DNA of 64,000 nucleotides from Flavobacterium nitrogenifigens (GTDB lineage: Bacteria > Bacteroidota > Bacteroidia > Flavobacteriales > Flavobacteriaceae), in the NCBI RefSeq assembly GCF_003254565.1, contig NZ_QJRI01000180.1, positions 124,001-188,000 of the forward strand, written 5' to 3'. Made by a program: the position numbers and the translations under genes. Shown here piece after piece: positions 8,412-17,693 of the stretch. The notes below the pieces were generated by a model that saw only the letters and a list, made by a program, of their open reading frames with translations, had not been told where the DNA came from and searched no databases. Position 1 is the first letter of the stretch; every line of letters starts with the position of its first letter.

Positions 8412-9128
8412 ATGAAATTAGACATATTAGCCTTCGGGGCGCATCCAGACGACGTAGAATTAGGTTGTGCTGGAACCATTTTAAAAGAAGTTTCCCTTGG
8501 GAAAAAAGTAGGTATTGTAGATTTAACGCGTGGTGAATTAGGAACGCGCGGAACAGCAGAAATTAGAGATCAAGAAGCAAAAGACGCTGCAGCCATTTTA
8601 GGAGTTCTAGTGCGTGAAAATTTAGCAATGCGCGACGGATTTTTTGTTAATGACGAAAAGCATCAATTAGAAGTCATTAAAATGATTCGTAAATACAAAC
8701 CAGAAATTGTATTGTGCAATGCAATTGACGATCGCCACATTGATCACGGAAAAGGAAGTAAATTAGTTTCTGATGCTTGCTTTTTATCTGGTTTAATGAA
8801 AATCGAAACTTCAATAGACGGAGTGAAACAGGAGGCATGGAGGCCTAAAGTGGTATATCATTATATTCAATGGAAAAATATTACTCCAGACTTCGTTGTG
8901 GATATTACAGGTTTCGAAGAAAAAAAGGTGGAAGCAATTATGGCTTATAAAACTCAATTTTATGATCCGAATTCAAATGAACCTGCGACGCCAATTACGA
9001 GTAAAAACTTTTTTGAAAGCCTAAATTATCGTGCAAAAGACTTAGGAAGACTAGTTGGGAAAGATTTTGCAGAAGGTTTTACAGTTGAAAGATGTTTGGC
9101 AGTCAATAGCTTAGAAAATTTGATATAA
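8412..9128 (+). CDS. bshB1: Bacillithiol biosynthesis deacetylase BshB1
   Basis: This 238-residue LmbE/PIG-L family zinc deacetylase carries the metal-binding motif AHPDDVELG, with His11, Asp13 and Asp14, and a second motif DDRHIDHGKGS near residue 107 that supplies the third ligand. TRGELGTRGT is characteristic of BshB1. The enzyme removes acetyl from GlcNAc-malate in the cytosol to give the GlcN-malate precursor of bacillithiol. Length matches the family. It stands alone behind a hairpin, 82 bases after menF and just before tRNA-His. Confidence 0.93.
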   Translation: MKLDILAFGAHPDDVELGCAGTILKEVSLGKKVGIVDLTRGELGTRGTAEIRDQEAKDAAAILGVLVRENLAMRDGFFVNDEKHQLEVIKMIRKYKPEIVLCNAIDDRHIDHGKGSKLVSDACFLSGLMKIETSIDGVKQEAWRPKVVYHYIQWKNITPDFVVDITGFEEKKVEAIMAYKTQFYDPNSNEPATPITSKNFFESLNYRAKDLGRLVGKDFAEGFTVERCLAVNSLENLI

Positions 9129-9155
9129 TTTTTATGAAAATTTTTCATTTTTTTC

Positions 9156-9186
9156 TTTGTAGAACTCAACCTTTGTTCTATATTTG
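9156..9186 (+). promoter_or_regulatory. Promoter of tRNA-His, flavobacterial consensus
   Basis: TTTG at 9156-9159, a 19-base spacer, then TATATTTG at 9179-9186 match the Bacteroidota primary sigma pattern TTG-N19-TAnnTTTG exactly. The tRNA starts about 20 bases further on. Confidence 0.8.
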
Positions 9187-9206
9187 CACTCGCTAAGCAG
9201 AAAAAT

Positions 9207-9281
9207 GGTGGTTGTAGCTCAGCTGGTTAGAGTAGCGGTTTGTGGTGCCGCGGGTCGCCGGTTCGAACCCGGTCAGCCACC
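9207..9281 (+). tRNA. tRNA-His (anticodon GTG)
   Basis: A full cloverleaf can be folded. The acceptor GTGGTTG (9208-9214) pairs with CAGCCAC (9274-9280), the anticodon stem GCGGT/GCCGC carries loop TTGTGGT with anticodon GTG, and the T loop is TTCGAAC. The extra G at 9207 opposite C at 9281 is the G-1:C73 pair specific to tRNA-His. A complete CCA is not encoded. A strong promoter and a terminator bracket it as a single-gene unit. Confidence 0.96.
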
Positions 9282-9288
9282 CAGATTT

Positions 9289-9318
9289 AAAGCCTTGAAG
9301 AAATTCAAGGCTTTTTTT
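9289..9318 (+). terminator. Terminator of tRNA-His
   Basis: Stem AGCCTTGAA (9291-9299) with TTCAAGGCT (9304-9312), loop GAAA, followed by seven T residues. Confidence 0.92.
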
Positions 9319-9466
9319 GTTTTCTGACGAAAACTAAAAAAAGTAAAATTCCAATTTTTTGAAAATTCCAAATTCCAACTCACTGCAGTTTGAAATTTGG
9401 AATTTTTTATTTTGAATCTAATCTCAAAGAGTTTGGAATTTGGAATTTTTAAAATATTGGAAATTA

Positions 9467-9497
9467 AAAAAGCACAACTGCTTAAGTTGTGCTTTTT
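9467..9497 (-). terminator. Terminator of the zinc peptidase gene
   Basis: A 13 bp perfect stem (AAAAAGCACAACT with its complement), 5-base loop and T tract on the minus strand lie 29 bases after the metallopeptidase stop. Between it and the tRNA terminator are degenerate GGAATTTGGAATTT words (9340-9465), also found at 37330-37365. Confidence 0.85.
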
Positions 9498-9525
9498 CTG
9501 GTGGTTATTATATTTGGTTTATGTA

Positions 9526-10380
9526 TTATTGAATTTCTTCAAATGTAGTACCTTGTTTAATATCGCCGGTTTTGTAACCTTTTTTAAACCAATACATTCT
9601 TTGTTCTGAAGTTCCGTGGGTAAAAGAATCTGGAACTACATGTCCTTGCATTTTGCTTTGAATAGCATCGTCTCCAACAGCGTTTGCTGCACTTAATGCT
9701 TCCTCGATGTCGCCAACATCTAGATTTTCTTGATTGTAATGTGCCCAAACACCAGCGTAGAAGTCAGCTTGTAGTTCTAAGGCGACAGACAATTTATTAG
9801 CTTCAGCTTCACTTTTTCCTTGCTGTTCCTGACGCATTTTTGCAGACGTACCAAGCAAAGTTTGTATGTGGTGGCCAATTTCATGTGCGATAACGTAAGC
9901 AATGGCAAAATCGCCACCTTTTGCGCCAAATTTACTTTTTAGCTCCTCAAAGAAACCTAAATCCATATATACTTTTCTATCTCCCGGACAATAAAAAGGA
10001 CCAGAAGCCGATGATGCGCCTCCGCAGGCAGTTTGTACGCTACCTTTAAAAAGCACTAATTTTGGCTTTTCGTAGGTCATGCCATTTTCGGCAAAAACTT
10101 TACTCCAAATATCTTCATTATCTGCTAGAACAACTCTCACAAAATTTCCCATTTCTTCGTCTTCCTTGCTTAAAGGCGCTGCGGCTTCTGTCTGTTGGCC
10201 TTGGCCTCCTTGCATTTGCTCTAGGATTGGTGCTATCTGCTGGCCAGTTTCACCTCCAAAAACATTCAGAAGCAAAACAATGATCCCAATAACTCCTCCG
10301 CCAATTATTGCTTTACCTCCGCCGGAAATTGATCTTCTGTCTTCGACATTATCACTTTGTCTTCTGCCTTGCCACTTCAT
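9526..10380 (-). CDS. Putative neutral zinc metallopeptidase, YpfJ family
   Basis: The 284-residue protein opens with the family's MKWQGRRQSDNVEDRR, then has one membrane segment (about 24-42, glycine-rich then hydrophobic) and a periplasmic domain. The zinc motif HEIGHHIQ (near residue 165) matches HExxH, and downstream ELQADFYAGVWAHY gives the third ligand region. Two cysteine-containing segments near GSVQTACGG and FYCPGDRKVY are also typical. The substrate of this widespread family is not established. It is monocistronic, with its own terminator, and upstream lies the end of the hybrid kinase. Confidence 0.88.
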   Translation of the reverse strand: MKWQGRRQSDNVEDRRSISGGGKAIIGGGVIGIIVLLLNVFGGETGQQIAPILEQMQGGQGQQTEAAAPLSKEDEEMGNFVRVVLADNEDIWSKVFAENGMTYEKPKLVLFKGSVQTACGGASSASGPFYCPGDRKVYMDLGFFEELKSKFGAKGGDFAIAYVIAHEIGHHIQTLLGTSAKMRQEQQGKSEAEANKLSVALELQADFYAGVWAHYNQENLDVGDIEEALSAANAVGDDAIQSKMQGHVVPDSFTHGTSEQRMYWFKKGYKTGDIKQGTTFEEIQ

Positions 10381-10543
10381 ATTGAATTGTTTTTATTTTA
10401 TGTTTGAAACGTTGTACGAATTTATAGATTTTTTATGATAAATTTTACAATTGAAACGCTTATGTTTAGTTTTTGGTCATAGTTTTCAGTGCTAGCAAAC
10501 AATCTGAAACTGAAAACTGCGACTGGGACTTAAAACTAAAAAA

Positions 10544-13500
10544 TTATCCCAGCCATTTAATTAAAGCTTCTTCTACACTTCCTTTCATAATTGGTTTAGA
10601 AATATAATCGTCCATTCCGGCAGAAATGCATTTGTTGCGTTCTTCCTTTTCTGCGCCAGCAGTAACGGCTATTATTGGAACATCGCGTCCTTTTTTAGTG
10701 TTTCTGATTGCTTTTGCAGTTTCGTAGCCATTCATAATAGGCATTTGAATATCCATAAAAATAATGGTCGGATTAATTTTTTCAAATTGCTGAATGGCTT
10801 CGTACCCGTTTTCACATTCGAAAATAAAAGCATTATTGTATAGATTTTTTATAATTGTCTTAAGTAGAAGCATATTTACTTTGTTGTCTTCCACAATTAA
10901 AAAAGTAATATTGTTGCCGTTAGTTTCTATTTCGTCAGAATCCAGATTGATGTTTAAACTTTTGAGTTCGGCATTGTATTTATCATTAATGCTCTGGTTG
11001 CTTGTTTTTAAATTCAAATCAAAGAAAAAAGTGCTTCCTTCGTCAATTTTACTTTCTAGCTGTAAACGACTTTCCATTAAAGCAAGCAACTGATTAGATA
11101 TGGTTAAACCAAGTCCAGTTCCTCCAAATTTTCTTGTTGTAGAACTGTCTTCCTGAGAAAAGGCTCTGAAAATTCTCTTCTGATTTTTTTCTAATATGCC
11201 AATTCCGGTATCGATAACCGCAAAGCGAATCACACAATTGTTGTTTTTGTTTTTTTCTAAAACGGAAACATTTAATTTGATGGAACCTTCAGTTGTAAAT
11301 TTAACGGCATTAGAAAGCAGATTAATCAAAATTTGTTTGATGCGGACAATATCTGTCCAGATATATTTTGGAACTTCAGGATCTATATTCAACTCAAGTT
11401 TTAGATTCTTTTTGTTGGATTCGTAGATAATTAAATCAAAAATTTGTCCTAAGATTTTTTTAATATCATATAAGTCAATAAAGAGCTCTAATTTTCCAGC
11501 CTCAATTTTTGAGAAGTCTAAAATGTCATTAATAATTTCAAGAAGGGAATGAGCCGATTGGTTAATTGTGGTCATGTATTTTTCTTGAATTTCCTCTAAA
11601 TCTGTTTTCATTAATAAATGTGTAAAACCAATAATTCCGTTTAGAGGAGTTCTAATTTCGTGAGACATATTGGCTAAAAAGTCAGATTTTGATTTGCTTG
11701 CAGCTTCTGCTAGCTGTTTGGCTTTTATGGCGTCTTCGATTTCTTTTTTGCTTGTAATATCAAAATATATTCCGCCAACAAATTCAATTTCATCATTTCG
11801 CTTAATTACATCTCCAAATTCTTCTATCCAAATGTACTCGCCACTTTTACGCTTAATGCGATATACATTATGCAAAGGTATTCCGTTTTGGAGATTATCG
11901 ATTTGATTGTTAATTACATCTTCTTTATCATCAGGATGAATTAACGACAGAAAAGACAAATTATTTTCAATAAATTCAGATTTTGAATATCCTGTAAGGT
12001 TTGAGACCTCGTCGTTTAAGAATATTTTGGTCGAGAAAGCGTCAAATTTTGATAAATAAACCGTTCCAGGAATATTGTTGGCAATCAATTTGAATTTTTC
12101 CTCGCTTTGGATAATTTTAGTTTCATTTCGGTTTCTTTCTAATGCAGACGAAATGTTATTTGCTAAAACCTGAAAGATATTAATTTCGTCTTCAGACCAT
12201 TCTCTTTCTGTCGTGCAATCATCAAAGCCTATAAAACCAGTGAAAATGTCATTTATGTAAATTGGTAAAATTAAAATTGACTGAATTTCGTTATCGCTCA
12301 GTAGCTTTTTGAAAAAACCATCATTAAGATTTCGCGTTAGCGTATTTAAAATTTTTCTTTGTGATGCAGCATCGTAAATCTCTCGCAGATTTTCTTCGGT
12401 CATAGATCGCAATGGCGTGATCTGATGCGTAACCCCTTCACGCGACCATTTGTATTTTTGGCTTACAGTATTGTAAATAGCATCTTTTTCGTAGTAATAC
12501 ATATGATCTACTTTGGCTGCTTTTCCAATAATGTTATACGTTTCCTCAAACATCTGATGAGTAGTTTTGCTTAGCAGGAACTTTTCGGTACACAAAGAAA
12601 GTGCAGACAAAAGCTGACCTTTGAGTTCTAATTTTCTTTCTGCTTCCAATCGCATTTGTGAAGAAATGGCAAGCGAAATTACATCTGAAATAGTTCTCGC
12701 ATAATTAATGTCTTCATTATCCCACTCGCGTTTATGTTCAGTGCTTTCAAAACAGACAACTCCTGCCAATTGTCCTGTTAAGAAAATAGGCACATCCAGC
12801 ATTGATTTTATGTTGTTTTTTGTAAAATAAAGCTTTTGAAATTCAGATGTTTCCAGTTTGTTGAATACATCTGGAGCATTTATGATGGCTTTGTTGTTTA
12901 GTGTTTCAAAATAAATAGGATAGGATTCTTTTTTTAAAATATTTTTGTCACTTACGCTTTGATTGTCAAGGCTAAAAAGATTTTTGCAAGTAATGAGGTC
13001 GTCGTCATATTTCCAGAAACTTACACGATTGACATCGCTTATTATAGCGGCTTCTTTCAGTATTAAATCAATGATTGTGTTTAGTTCGTCATATTTGCTA
13101 AAGTCTGTAGTAGATAATTTTTTGGTTGAACTATTATAAGCTTCAATTTTTTTAAGACGTCTTTTTTTCTCCTTTTCGATATTCTTTTTCTCGGTAATAT
13201 CTCTTGCAATTCCAGAAAAGCCAGTTGTTAATCCTAAATCATTTTTGCGTACAATGATCTTTTGCGAAATCCACATTTCTTCGCCGTTTTTCTTCAGAAT
13301 TGGAATTTCAATAATTGGATAATTATTTTCATTTAGCACCAAATTTTCATAGAAATCTACTGCACTGGTGATATAGTTTTCGTGAATAAAATTTGAATAA
13401 TGCTTTTTAATGATTTCATTTTCAGTATAGCCAAGAGTAGAAAAGCCAAATTCATTGATGAAAGTAAAATGACCTTCGGCGTCAATTTCAAAAATGATAT

Positions 13501-14590
13501 CGGTTGCGGTCTGAATTAGATTTTTGTATTGATCCTGAACGATAACCTGCTCCGTAACATCTTGTCCGATACTGATGATTAAATCTTCTGAGAACTTTTT
13601 ATCTTTCCATTGGATATATTTGTATTCGCCGCTTTTTGTTTTTAATTTTCTGATATACAGCTTATTTTCGTGGTTTTTGATTGGATCTAATTTTTCTTCT
13701 GAATCCTCGGTTAATTCCCAGAATTTTACGCCCATAACTTCTTCGGGCAGATAGCCTAAAATGGGAGTTATGGTTTCGCTGCAAAAAAGAATTTCGCTTT
13801 TTTGATTGGAGGCTATTGTAAGTGAATTTCCTTTGTGAACTATTTCATTTGCAAATCTAAAATTGTCCCGATTGTTTAATAAAACAGCATATTTTACCTG
13901 ATTTATAATGAAAATCAGAATGCAGAAATTAAGCAATAAAATAGAGGATTTTATTGGAATAAGATGAAATGCTAGCGTGGCAATTAAAAAAGCAAAGGTT
14001 AAGCCGACAAAAGTCCAGTAAATTTTTATAGGCTTGAGGATGTTGTACGAAAAGAAAAAAGAAATAAGGAAAACAATAATCGGTACAACGTCATTTCTTA
14101 AGGTAACAATGTTGTAAGCGACATAACTGATATAAATAAAGAAGCAAGAAATAAAAATCTGTTGGATTTGATCTCTTACCCATTTGATTCTATTTGTTAC
14201 AGTGTAAATTAAAAGAACAAAAATGCCAATGAGAACATTGACTACCAATAGGCTTTTGGGTCTAATTTTGAAGATTTCATTGATAATTTCGATAACAATT
14301 ACTGCAATGCCAAAAAATAAAATATAAAGCTGATATTCTCTGCTAACAGTATCTTGTTCTTTCTTTTTTTCTATGAAATATCCAATTTTTGCTTTGATTT
14401 TGAAAAATTGATAGACCAAAAGCGACAGAAAAGCAAAGAGCGATAATCCTAAAACAATAAGTTTATGATTATTGTAGAAAATGATATCAGGATTAAATAC
14501 ATACCATCCGGTCATAATTGATTCAAAGGCACTTCCACTAGCGGAAATTCCTGAGATAACCGAATTGAAAAAACTACAGTTTGCGACCAT
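10544..14590 (-). CDS. Membrane-bound hybrid sensor histidine kinase with PAS and GAF domains and C-terminal receiver
   Basis: This 1348-residue protein starts with several membrane helices (about 40-240). Then come PAS (about 247-350), PAS (354-472), two GAF-like domains (about 500-645 and 655-825) and a third PAS (about 838-950). HisKA follows with the phosphoacceptor His977 in MSHEIRTPLNG, then the HATPase domain (about 1080-1190) and a receiver (about 1225-1340) with Asp1280 in FMDIQMP. All catalytic residues are present. Phosphorelay to a separate Hpt protein is expected, but no Hpt or response regulator gene lies beside it. The number of sensory modules suggests integration of cytosolic redox or ligand cues; the stimulus cannot be read from sequence. 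Confidence 0.93.
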   Translation of the reverse strand: MVANCSFFNSVISGISASGSAFESIMTGWYVFNPDIIFYNNHKLIVLGLSLFAFLSLLVYQFFKIKAKIGYFIEKKKEQDTVSREYQLYILFFGIAVIVIEIINEIFKIRPKSLLVVNVLIGIFVLLIYTVTNRIKWVRDQIQQIFISCFFIYISYVAYNIVTLRNDVVPIIVFLISFFFSYNILKPIKIYWTFVGLTFAFLIATLAFHLIPIKSSILLLNFCILIFIINQVKYAVLLNNRDNFRFANEIVHKGNSLTIASNQKSEILFCSETITPILGYLPEEVMGVKFWELTEDSEEKLDPIKNHENKLYIRKLKTKSGEYKYIQWKDKKFSEDLIISIGQDVTEQVIVQDQYKNLIQTATDIIFEIDAEGHFTFINEFGFSTLGYTENEIIKKHYSNFIHENYITSAVDFYENLVLNENNYPIIEIPILKKNGEEMWISQKIIVRKNDLGLTTGFSGIARDITEKKNIEKEKKRRLKKIEAYNSSTKKLSTTDFSKYDELNTIIDLILKEAAIISDVNRVSFWKYDDDLITCKNLFSLDNQSVSDKNILKKESYPIYFETLNNKAIINAPDVFNKLETSEFQKLYFTKNNIKSMLDVPIFLTGQLAGVVCFESTEHKREWDNEDINYARTISDVISLAISSQMRLEAERKLELKGQLLSALSLCTEKFLLSKTTHQMFEETYNIIGKAAKVDHMYYYEKDAIYNTVSQKYKWSREGVTHQITPLRSMTEENLREIYDAASQRKILNTLTRNLNDGFFKKLLSDNEIQSILILPIYINDIFTGFIGFDDCTTEREWSEDEINIFQVLANNISSALERNRNETKIIQSEEKFKLIANNIPGTVYLSKFDAFSTKIFLNDEVSNLTGYSKSEFIENNLSFLSLIHPDDKEDVINNQIDNLQNGIPLHNVYRIKRKSGEYIWIEEFGDVIKRNDEIEFVGGIYFDITSKKEIEDAIKAKQLAEAASKSKSDFLANMSHEIRTPLNGIIGFTHLLMKTDLEEIQEKYMTTINQSAHSLLEIINDILDFSKIEAGKLELFIDLYDIKKILGQIFDLIIYESNKKNLKLELNIDPEVPKYIWTDIVRIKQILINLLSNAVKFTTEGSIKLNVSVLEKNKNNNCVIRFAVIDTGIGILEKNQKRIFRAFSQEDSSTTRKFGGTGLGLTISNQLLALMESRLQLESKIDEGSTFFFDLNLKTSNQSINDKYNAELKSLNINLDSDEIETNGNNITFLIVEDNKVNMLLLKTIIKNLYNNAFIFECENGYEAIQQFEKINPTIIFMDIQMPIMNGYETAKAIRNTKKGRDVPIIAVTAGAEKEERNKCISAGMDDYISKPIMKGSVEEALIKWLG

Positions 14591-14680
14591 AGAATTTGGG
14601 GTATGTTAGTTAAGTAAATAGCGTTTTGAAAATTCTTAAAAAGAAGTGGTTAGGTTCTCTATAATTAAGAATTTTCTATT

Positions 14681-15478
14681 TTAATCTACATTGTATTTTC
14701 CGATTGAATCAATTGAATCTTCTTCTTCAGATTGTGTTCCAAAAATGGCAAAATATGTTGCATAAATCATAGAGCTGTTAAAAACAACAGTAAAAATGAT
14801 ACCTACGCAACAGGCAATAAAACCAACCATTGAACCAAGAAAACCTATGATAAAAAAGGCAAATATGTTGAGCGGATTTTTAGTAACAATTATAAAACTT
14901 GATTTTATAGCGTCAATTGCTCCAAGGTTTCCGAAAACAATTAATGGTATTGACATATACATGAAGTAGGAAACAGTAAACGAAACTATATTTCCAAGAA
15001 TTAAAATTCCTGAACTTTCAATTAAGTTGGCAAGAGCTGTTCCTAACAAAGCAGGAATAAAAGCTGCTACGAAAATTTGTCCAAAATACGGAGCTTTATA
15101 GTAAGTAAAGATAGTTGAAACATTAAACTCAACGTCTTTATCTGCAGAATCTGCCATTTTAAGAAAACCTGCACCAAAAGGAGCTGTAATTCCTGCAACT
15201 ACAGAAACAACGACGGTTTGTACTACAAGTTCGATAGCTGTGAATTGTTGGTTTTCTATGTTCTCGATGAAATCTTTTGATATGGCTTGTGCTCCAAAAT
15301 AGGCAACCATTATTCCCATAAAAACCACAGCAGCAATAATCGAAAATACTAAGATAATAAGCCCAGAGTAAAGAGCTATTTTTTTATAGTTTTCGAAAGC
15401 GTGGTTAAAAACTGTAGCAAAATCAAGGGAATAGCCATTTTTTTTAATGTCCTCAATTTGATCACGTGTAGATTTCAT
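14681..15478 (-). CDS. Polytopic membrane protein of unknown function
   Basis: The 265-residue protein has a short hydrophilic N-terminus ending in an amphipathic segment (DFATVFNHAFENYKKIALYS), followed by about six hydrophobic segments and an acidic tail (QSEEEDSIDSIGKYNVD). The layout resembles DUF975-like or glycerophosphoryl-diester-phosphodiesterase-membrane-region proteins common in Flavobacterium, some of which carry misleading enzyme names in databases. No catalytic motif is seen. It is 90 bases upstream of the hybrid kinase on the same strand and could be co-transcribed with it, though this is not certain. Confidence 0.75.
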   Translation of the reverse strand: MKSTRDQIEDIKKNGYSLDFATVFNHAFENYKKIALYSGLIILVFSIIAAVVFMGIMVAYFGAQAISKDFIENIENQQFTAIELVVQTVVVSVVAGITAPFGAGFLKMADSADKDVEFNVSTIFTYYKAPYFGQIFVAAFIPALLGTALANLIESSGILILGNIVSFTVSYFMYMSIPLIVFGNLGAIDAIKSSFIIVTKNPLNIFAFFIIGFLGSMVGFIACCVGIIFTVVFNSSMIYATYFAIFGTQSEEEDSIDSIGKYNVD

Positions 15479-15598
15479 TTGTATGTAGAATTGTTTTATA
15501 GACTTATAATATTTGAAAGGTATCTTGACGTAAATATAATATTTTTAATCAATTCTATATAAAAATCTACAAAACATTCCGAAATGTTTTTAACTGAT

Positions 15599-16927
15599 TT
15601 ATAGCCAGTCTAAAATCCTTTTTATGGAAACTAGTTTATTTTTATATGGTGCATAACGCATAGGTAAATCAAGCCAGTTTCCTTTTTTTACAATTGCTTT
15701 ATGGTGAGAGAATGTATCGAAGCTTCGTTTGCCATGATACGCACCGATTCCGCTATGGCCAACACCGCCAAAAGGCAATCTGTTATTAGAGAAATGAATA
15801 ACAGAATCGTTGATACAGCCACCTCCGAAAGAGTATTTTGAAATTAGTTTCTGTGTAAATGAATTGTTTTCGCTAAAAATGTAAAACGAAAGAGGTTTTT
15901 CATAACGGCTAATAACCTTTTCGATGTCGTTTTCATTTTCGTAAACTAAAATCGGCAGAATGGGACCAAAGATCTCTTCGGCCATAACTGGACTATCCAA
16001 ATCTGGCTCTTCAAGAAGCGTTGGTGCAATATAAAGTTTGTTGGCATCGCTTTCTCCTCCAAATAAAATATGCTCATTTTGAATCATATTGGTCAATCGG
16101 TACCAGTTTTTTGTATTTATAATTCTGGCAAAATCAGGAGATTTGTCAATTTTCTTGCCATAAGCTTTAATGATTTCTTCAATTAAATACGAAATGAAAT
16201 TCACCTTCATATTTTTCTGAATCAGAATATAATCGGGAGCAATGCAAGTCTGGCCAGCATTAATAAATTTTCCCCAGACAATTCGTTTGGCGGCAAGTTT
16301 TAAGTTGGCAGTTTCATCTATAACGCAAGGATTTTTTCCTCCCAATTCGAGTGTAACTGGAGTTAAATTTTCGGCTGCTGCTTTCGCAACAATTTTGCCT
16401 ACAGCAACGCTTCCAGTAAAAAAGATATAATCCCAACGCTGTGCCAGCAGTTTATTAGAAACTTCGATTCCGCCTTCAAAAACTTCAACATGATTAACAT
16501 GAAAAGTTTTTTCTATAATTTTTGCAATTACGGCAGAGGTATGAGGTGTAAGTTCAGAAGGTTTTAAAACTACTCGGTTTCCCGCAGCTACTGCAGCAAC
16601 CAATGGACATAAAGCAAGCTGAAAAGGATAATTCCAAGGAGCAATGATCAATACGTCTCCGTAAGGTTCTTTGTAAATATAATCGCTAGAAGGGAAATTA
16701 AGAATTGATGGAAGGACACGTTTAGGTTTGGCCCATTTATTAATATTTTTTATAACATCTTTCAGTTCTGAAATGACGTAATTGGTTTCGGTCAAAACAG
16801 CTTCGAATTCAGGTTTTTTAAAGTCATCGTATAAAGCTTTTACGATTAAATCTTCGCTTTTCTGAATATTGTACAATAACTTTTTTAGAGTTTCCTTTCG
16901 ATATCCGATGTTGTTTTTATAATCCAT
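15599..16927 (-). CDS. Aldehyde dehydrogenase, class 3 type
   Basis: The 442-residue NAD(P)-dependent aldehyde dehydrogenase has the catalytic Cys228 in GQTCIAPDY and the general base Glu194 in LELGGKNPC. FTGSVAVGK marks the cofactor site, and AEEIFGPILP and GVGHSGIGAYHG are the usual later motifs. Length and lack of an N-terminal extension fit the ALDH3 group, which oxidises medium- and long-chain or aromatic aldehydes to acids. The neighbours (pseudouridine synthase, membrane protein) give no pathway clue. Likely role: detoxification of lipid-derived aldehydes in the cytosol or at the membrane. Confidence 0.9.
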   Translation of the reverse strand: MDYKNNIGYRKETLKKLLYNIQKSEDLIVKALYDDFKKPEFEAVLTETNYVISELKDVIKNINKWAKPKRVLPSILNFPSSDYIYKEPYGDVLIIAPWNYPFQLALCPLVAAVAAGNRVVLKPSELTPHTSAVIAKIIEKTFHVNHVEVFEGGIEVSNKLLAQRWDYIFFTGSVAVGKIVAKAAAENLTPVTLELGGKNPCVIDETANLKLAAKRIVWGKFINAGQTCIAPDYILIQKNMKVNFISYLIEEIIKAYGKKIDKSPDFARIINTKNWYRLTNMIQNEHILFGGESDANKLYIAPTLLEEPDLDSPVMAEEIFGPILPILVYENENDIEKVISRYEKPLSFYIFSENNSFTQKLISKYSFGGGCINDSVIHFSNNRLPFGGVGHSGIGAYHGKRSFDTFSHHKAIVKKGNWLDLPMRYAPYKNKLVSIKRILDWL

Positions 16928-17002
16928 TTTCCGATTAACTTGAATTTTTCCTATGCAAGTTAATTTATAAAATTTAAAAACTTAACAATTAAATCATAAA
17001 AA

Positions 17003-17692
17003 TCATACAGCATTCCAAATCGGGTCGTCTGGAGTTGGTGCGATAATCGTAATGTTTTCTTTAGAAACAGGATGTACAAAAGTTAGTTTTCTCGCATGAA
17101 GATGTATTCCGCCATCGGGATTGCTTCGGTCTGCACCGTATTTAAGATCACCTTTAATTGGAGAACCAATTGCAGATAATTGTGCGCGAATTTGATGGTG
17201 ACGCCCAGTATGCAAATTGATTTCCAACGCCGTATAATTTTGAAGTTCTTTGATGATTGTATAATCTAAACTGGCTAATTTGCTGTCTGGAACTTCTTTT
17301 AAATGAGCTTTTGAAGTATTGTTTTTTTCGTTTCGTTTTAAATAATGAACCAATTTTGCTGATGCTTCATGAGGTTTATTTTTTACAACAGCCCAATATG
17401 TTTTTTTAGTTTCACGATTGCTGAACAATTCGTTCATTCGAGATAAAGCTTTACTGGTTCTCGCAAAAACTACAATTCCTGTTGTAGGTCGATCCAAACG
17501 ATGAATCACACCCAGGAAAACATCTCCAGGTTTGTTGTATTTGGCTTTAATGTATTCTTTCACAATATCAGACAAAGGTTTGTCGCCTGTTTTATCGCCT
17601 TGAACAATATCGCCCACACGCTTATTAACCACAATTATGTGATTGTCTTCATGAAGTATCTGTAAGTTATCTTTATTTGAAACAATTTTCAT
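17003..17692 (-). CDS. RluA-family RNA pseudouridine synthase
   Basis: This single-domain pseudouridine synthase has the catalytic aspartate in HRLDRPTTGIVVFA and the later motif TGRHHQIRAQL. It has no S4 domain at the N-terminus. It isomerises uridines in rRNA or tRNA; the target cannot be assigned. I take the start at 17692 (MKIVSNKDN, 229 residues). The in-frame ATG at 17719 would add nine residues that are encoded entirely by the left 43 bp inverted-repeat arm, though an AAGAAG purine run precedes that ATG, so it may also be used. In transcription order it follows panB, with the four-helix-bundle unit between them. Confidence 0.87.
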   Translation of the reverse strand: MKIVSNKDNLQILHEDNHIIVVNKRVGDIVQGDKTGDKPLSDIVKEYIKAKYNKPGDVFLGVIHRLDRPTTGIVVFARTSKALSRMNELFSNRETKKTYWAVVKNKPHEASAKLVHYLKRNEKNNTSKAHLKEVPDSKLASLDYTIIKELQNYTALEINLHTGRHHQIRAQLSAIGSPIKGDLKYGADRSNPDGGIHLHARKLTFVHPVSKENITIIAPTPDDPIWNAV

Positions 17693-17693
17693 A

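Noticed and set aside
10079..10438. 119-codon plus-strand frame across the zinc peptidase start
   Set aside because: Antisense shadow with no family resemblance and no promoter.
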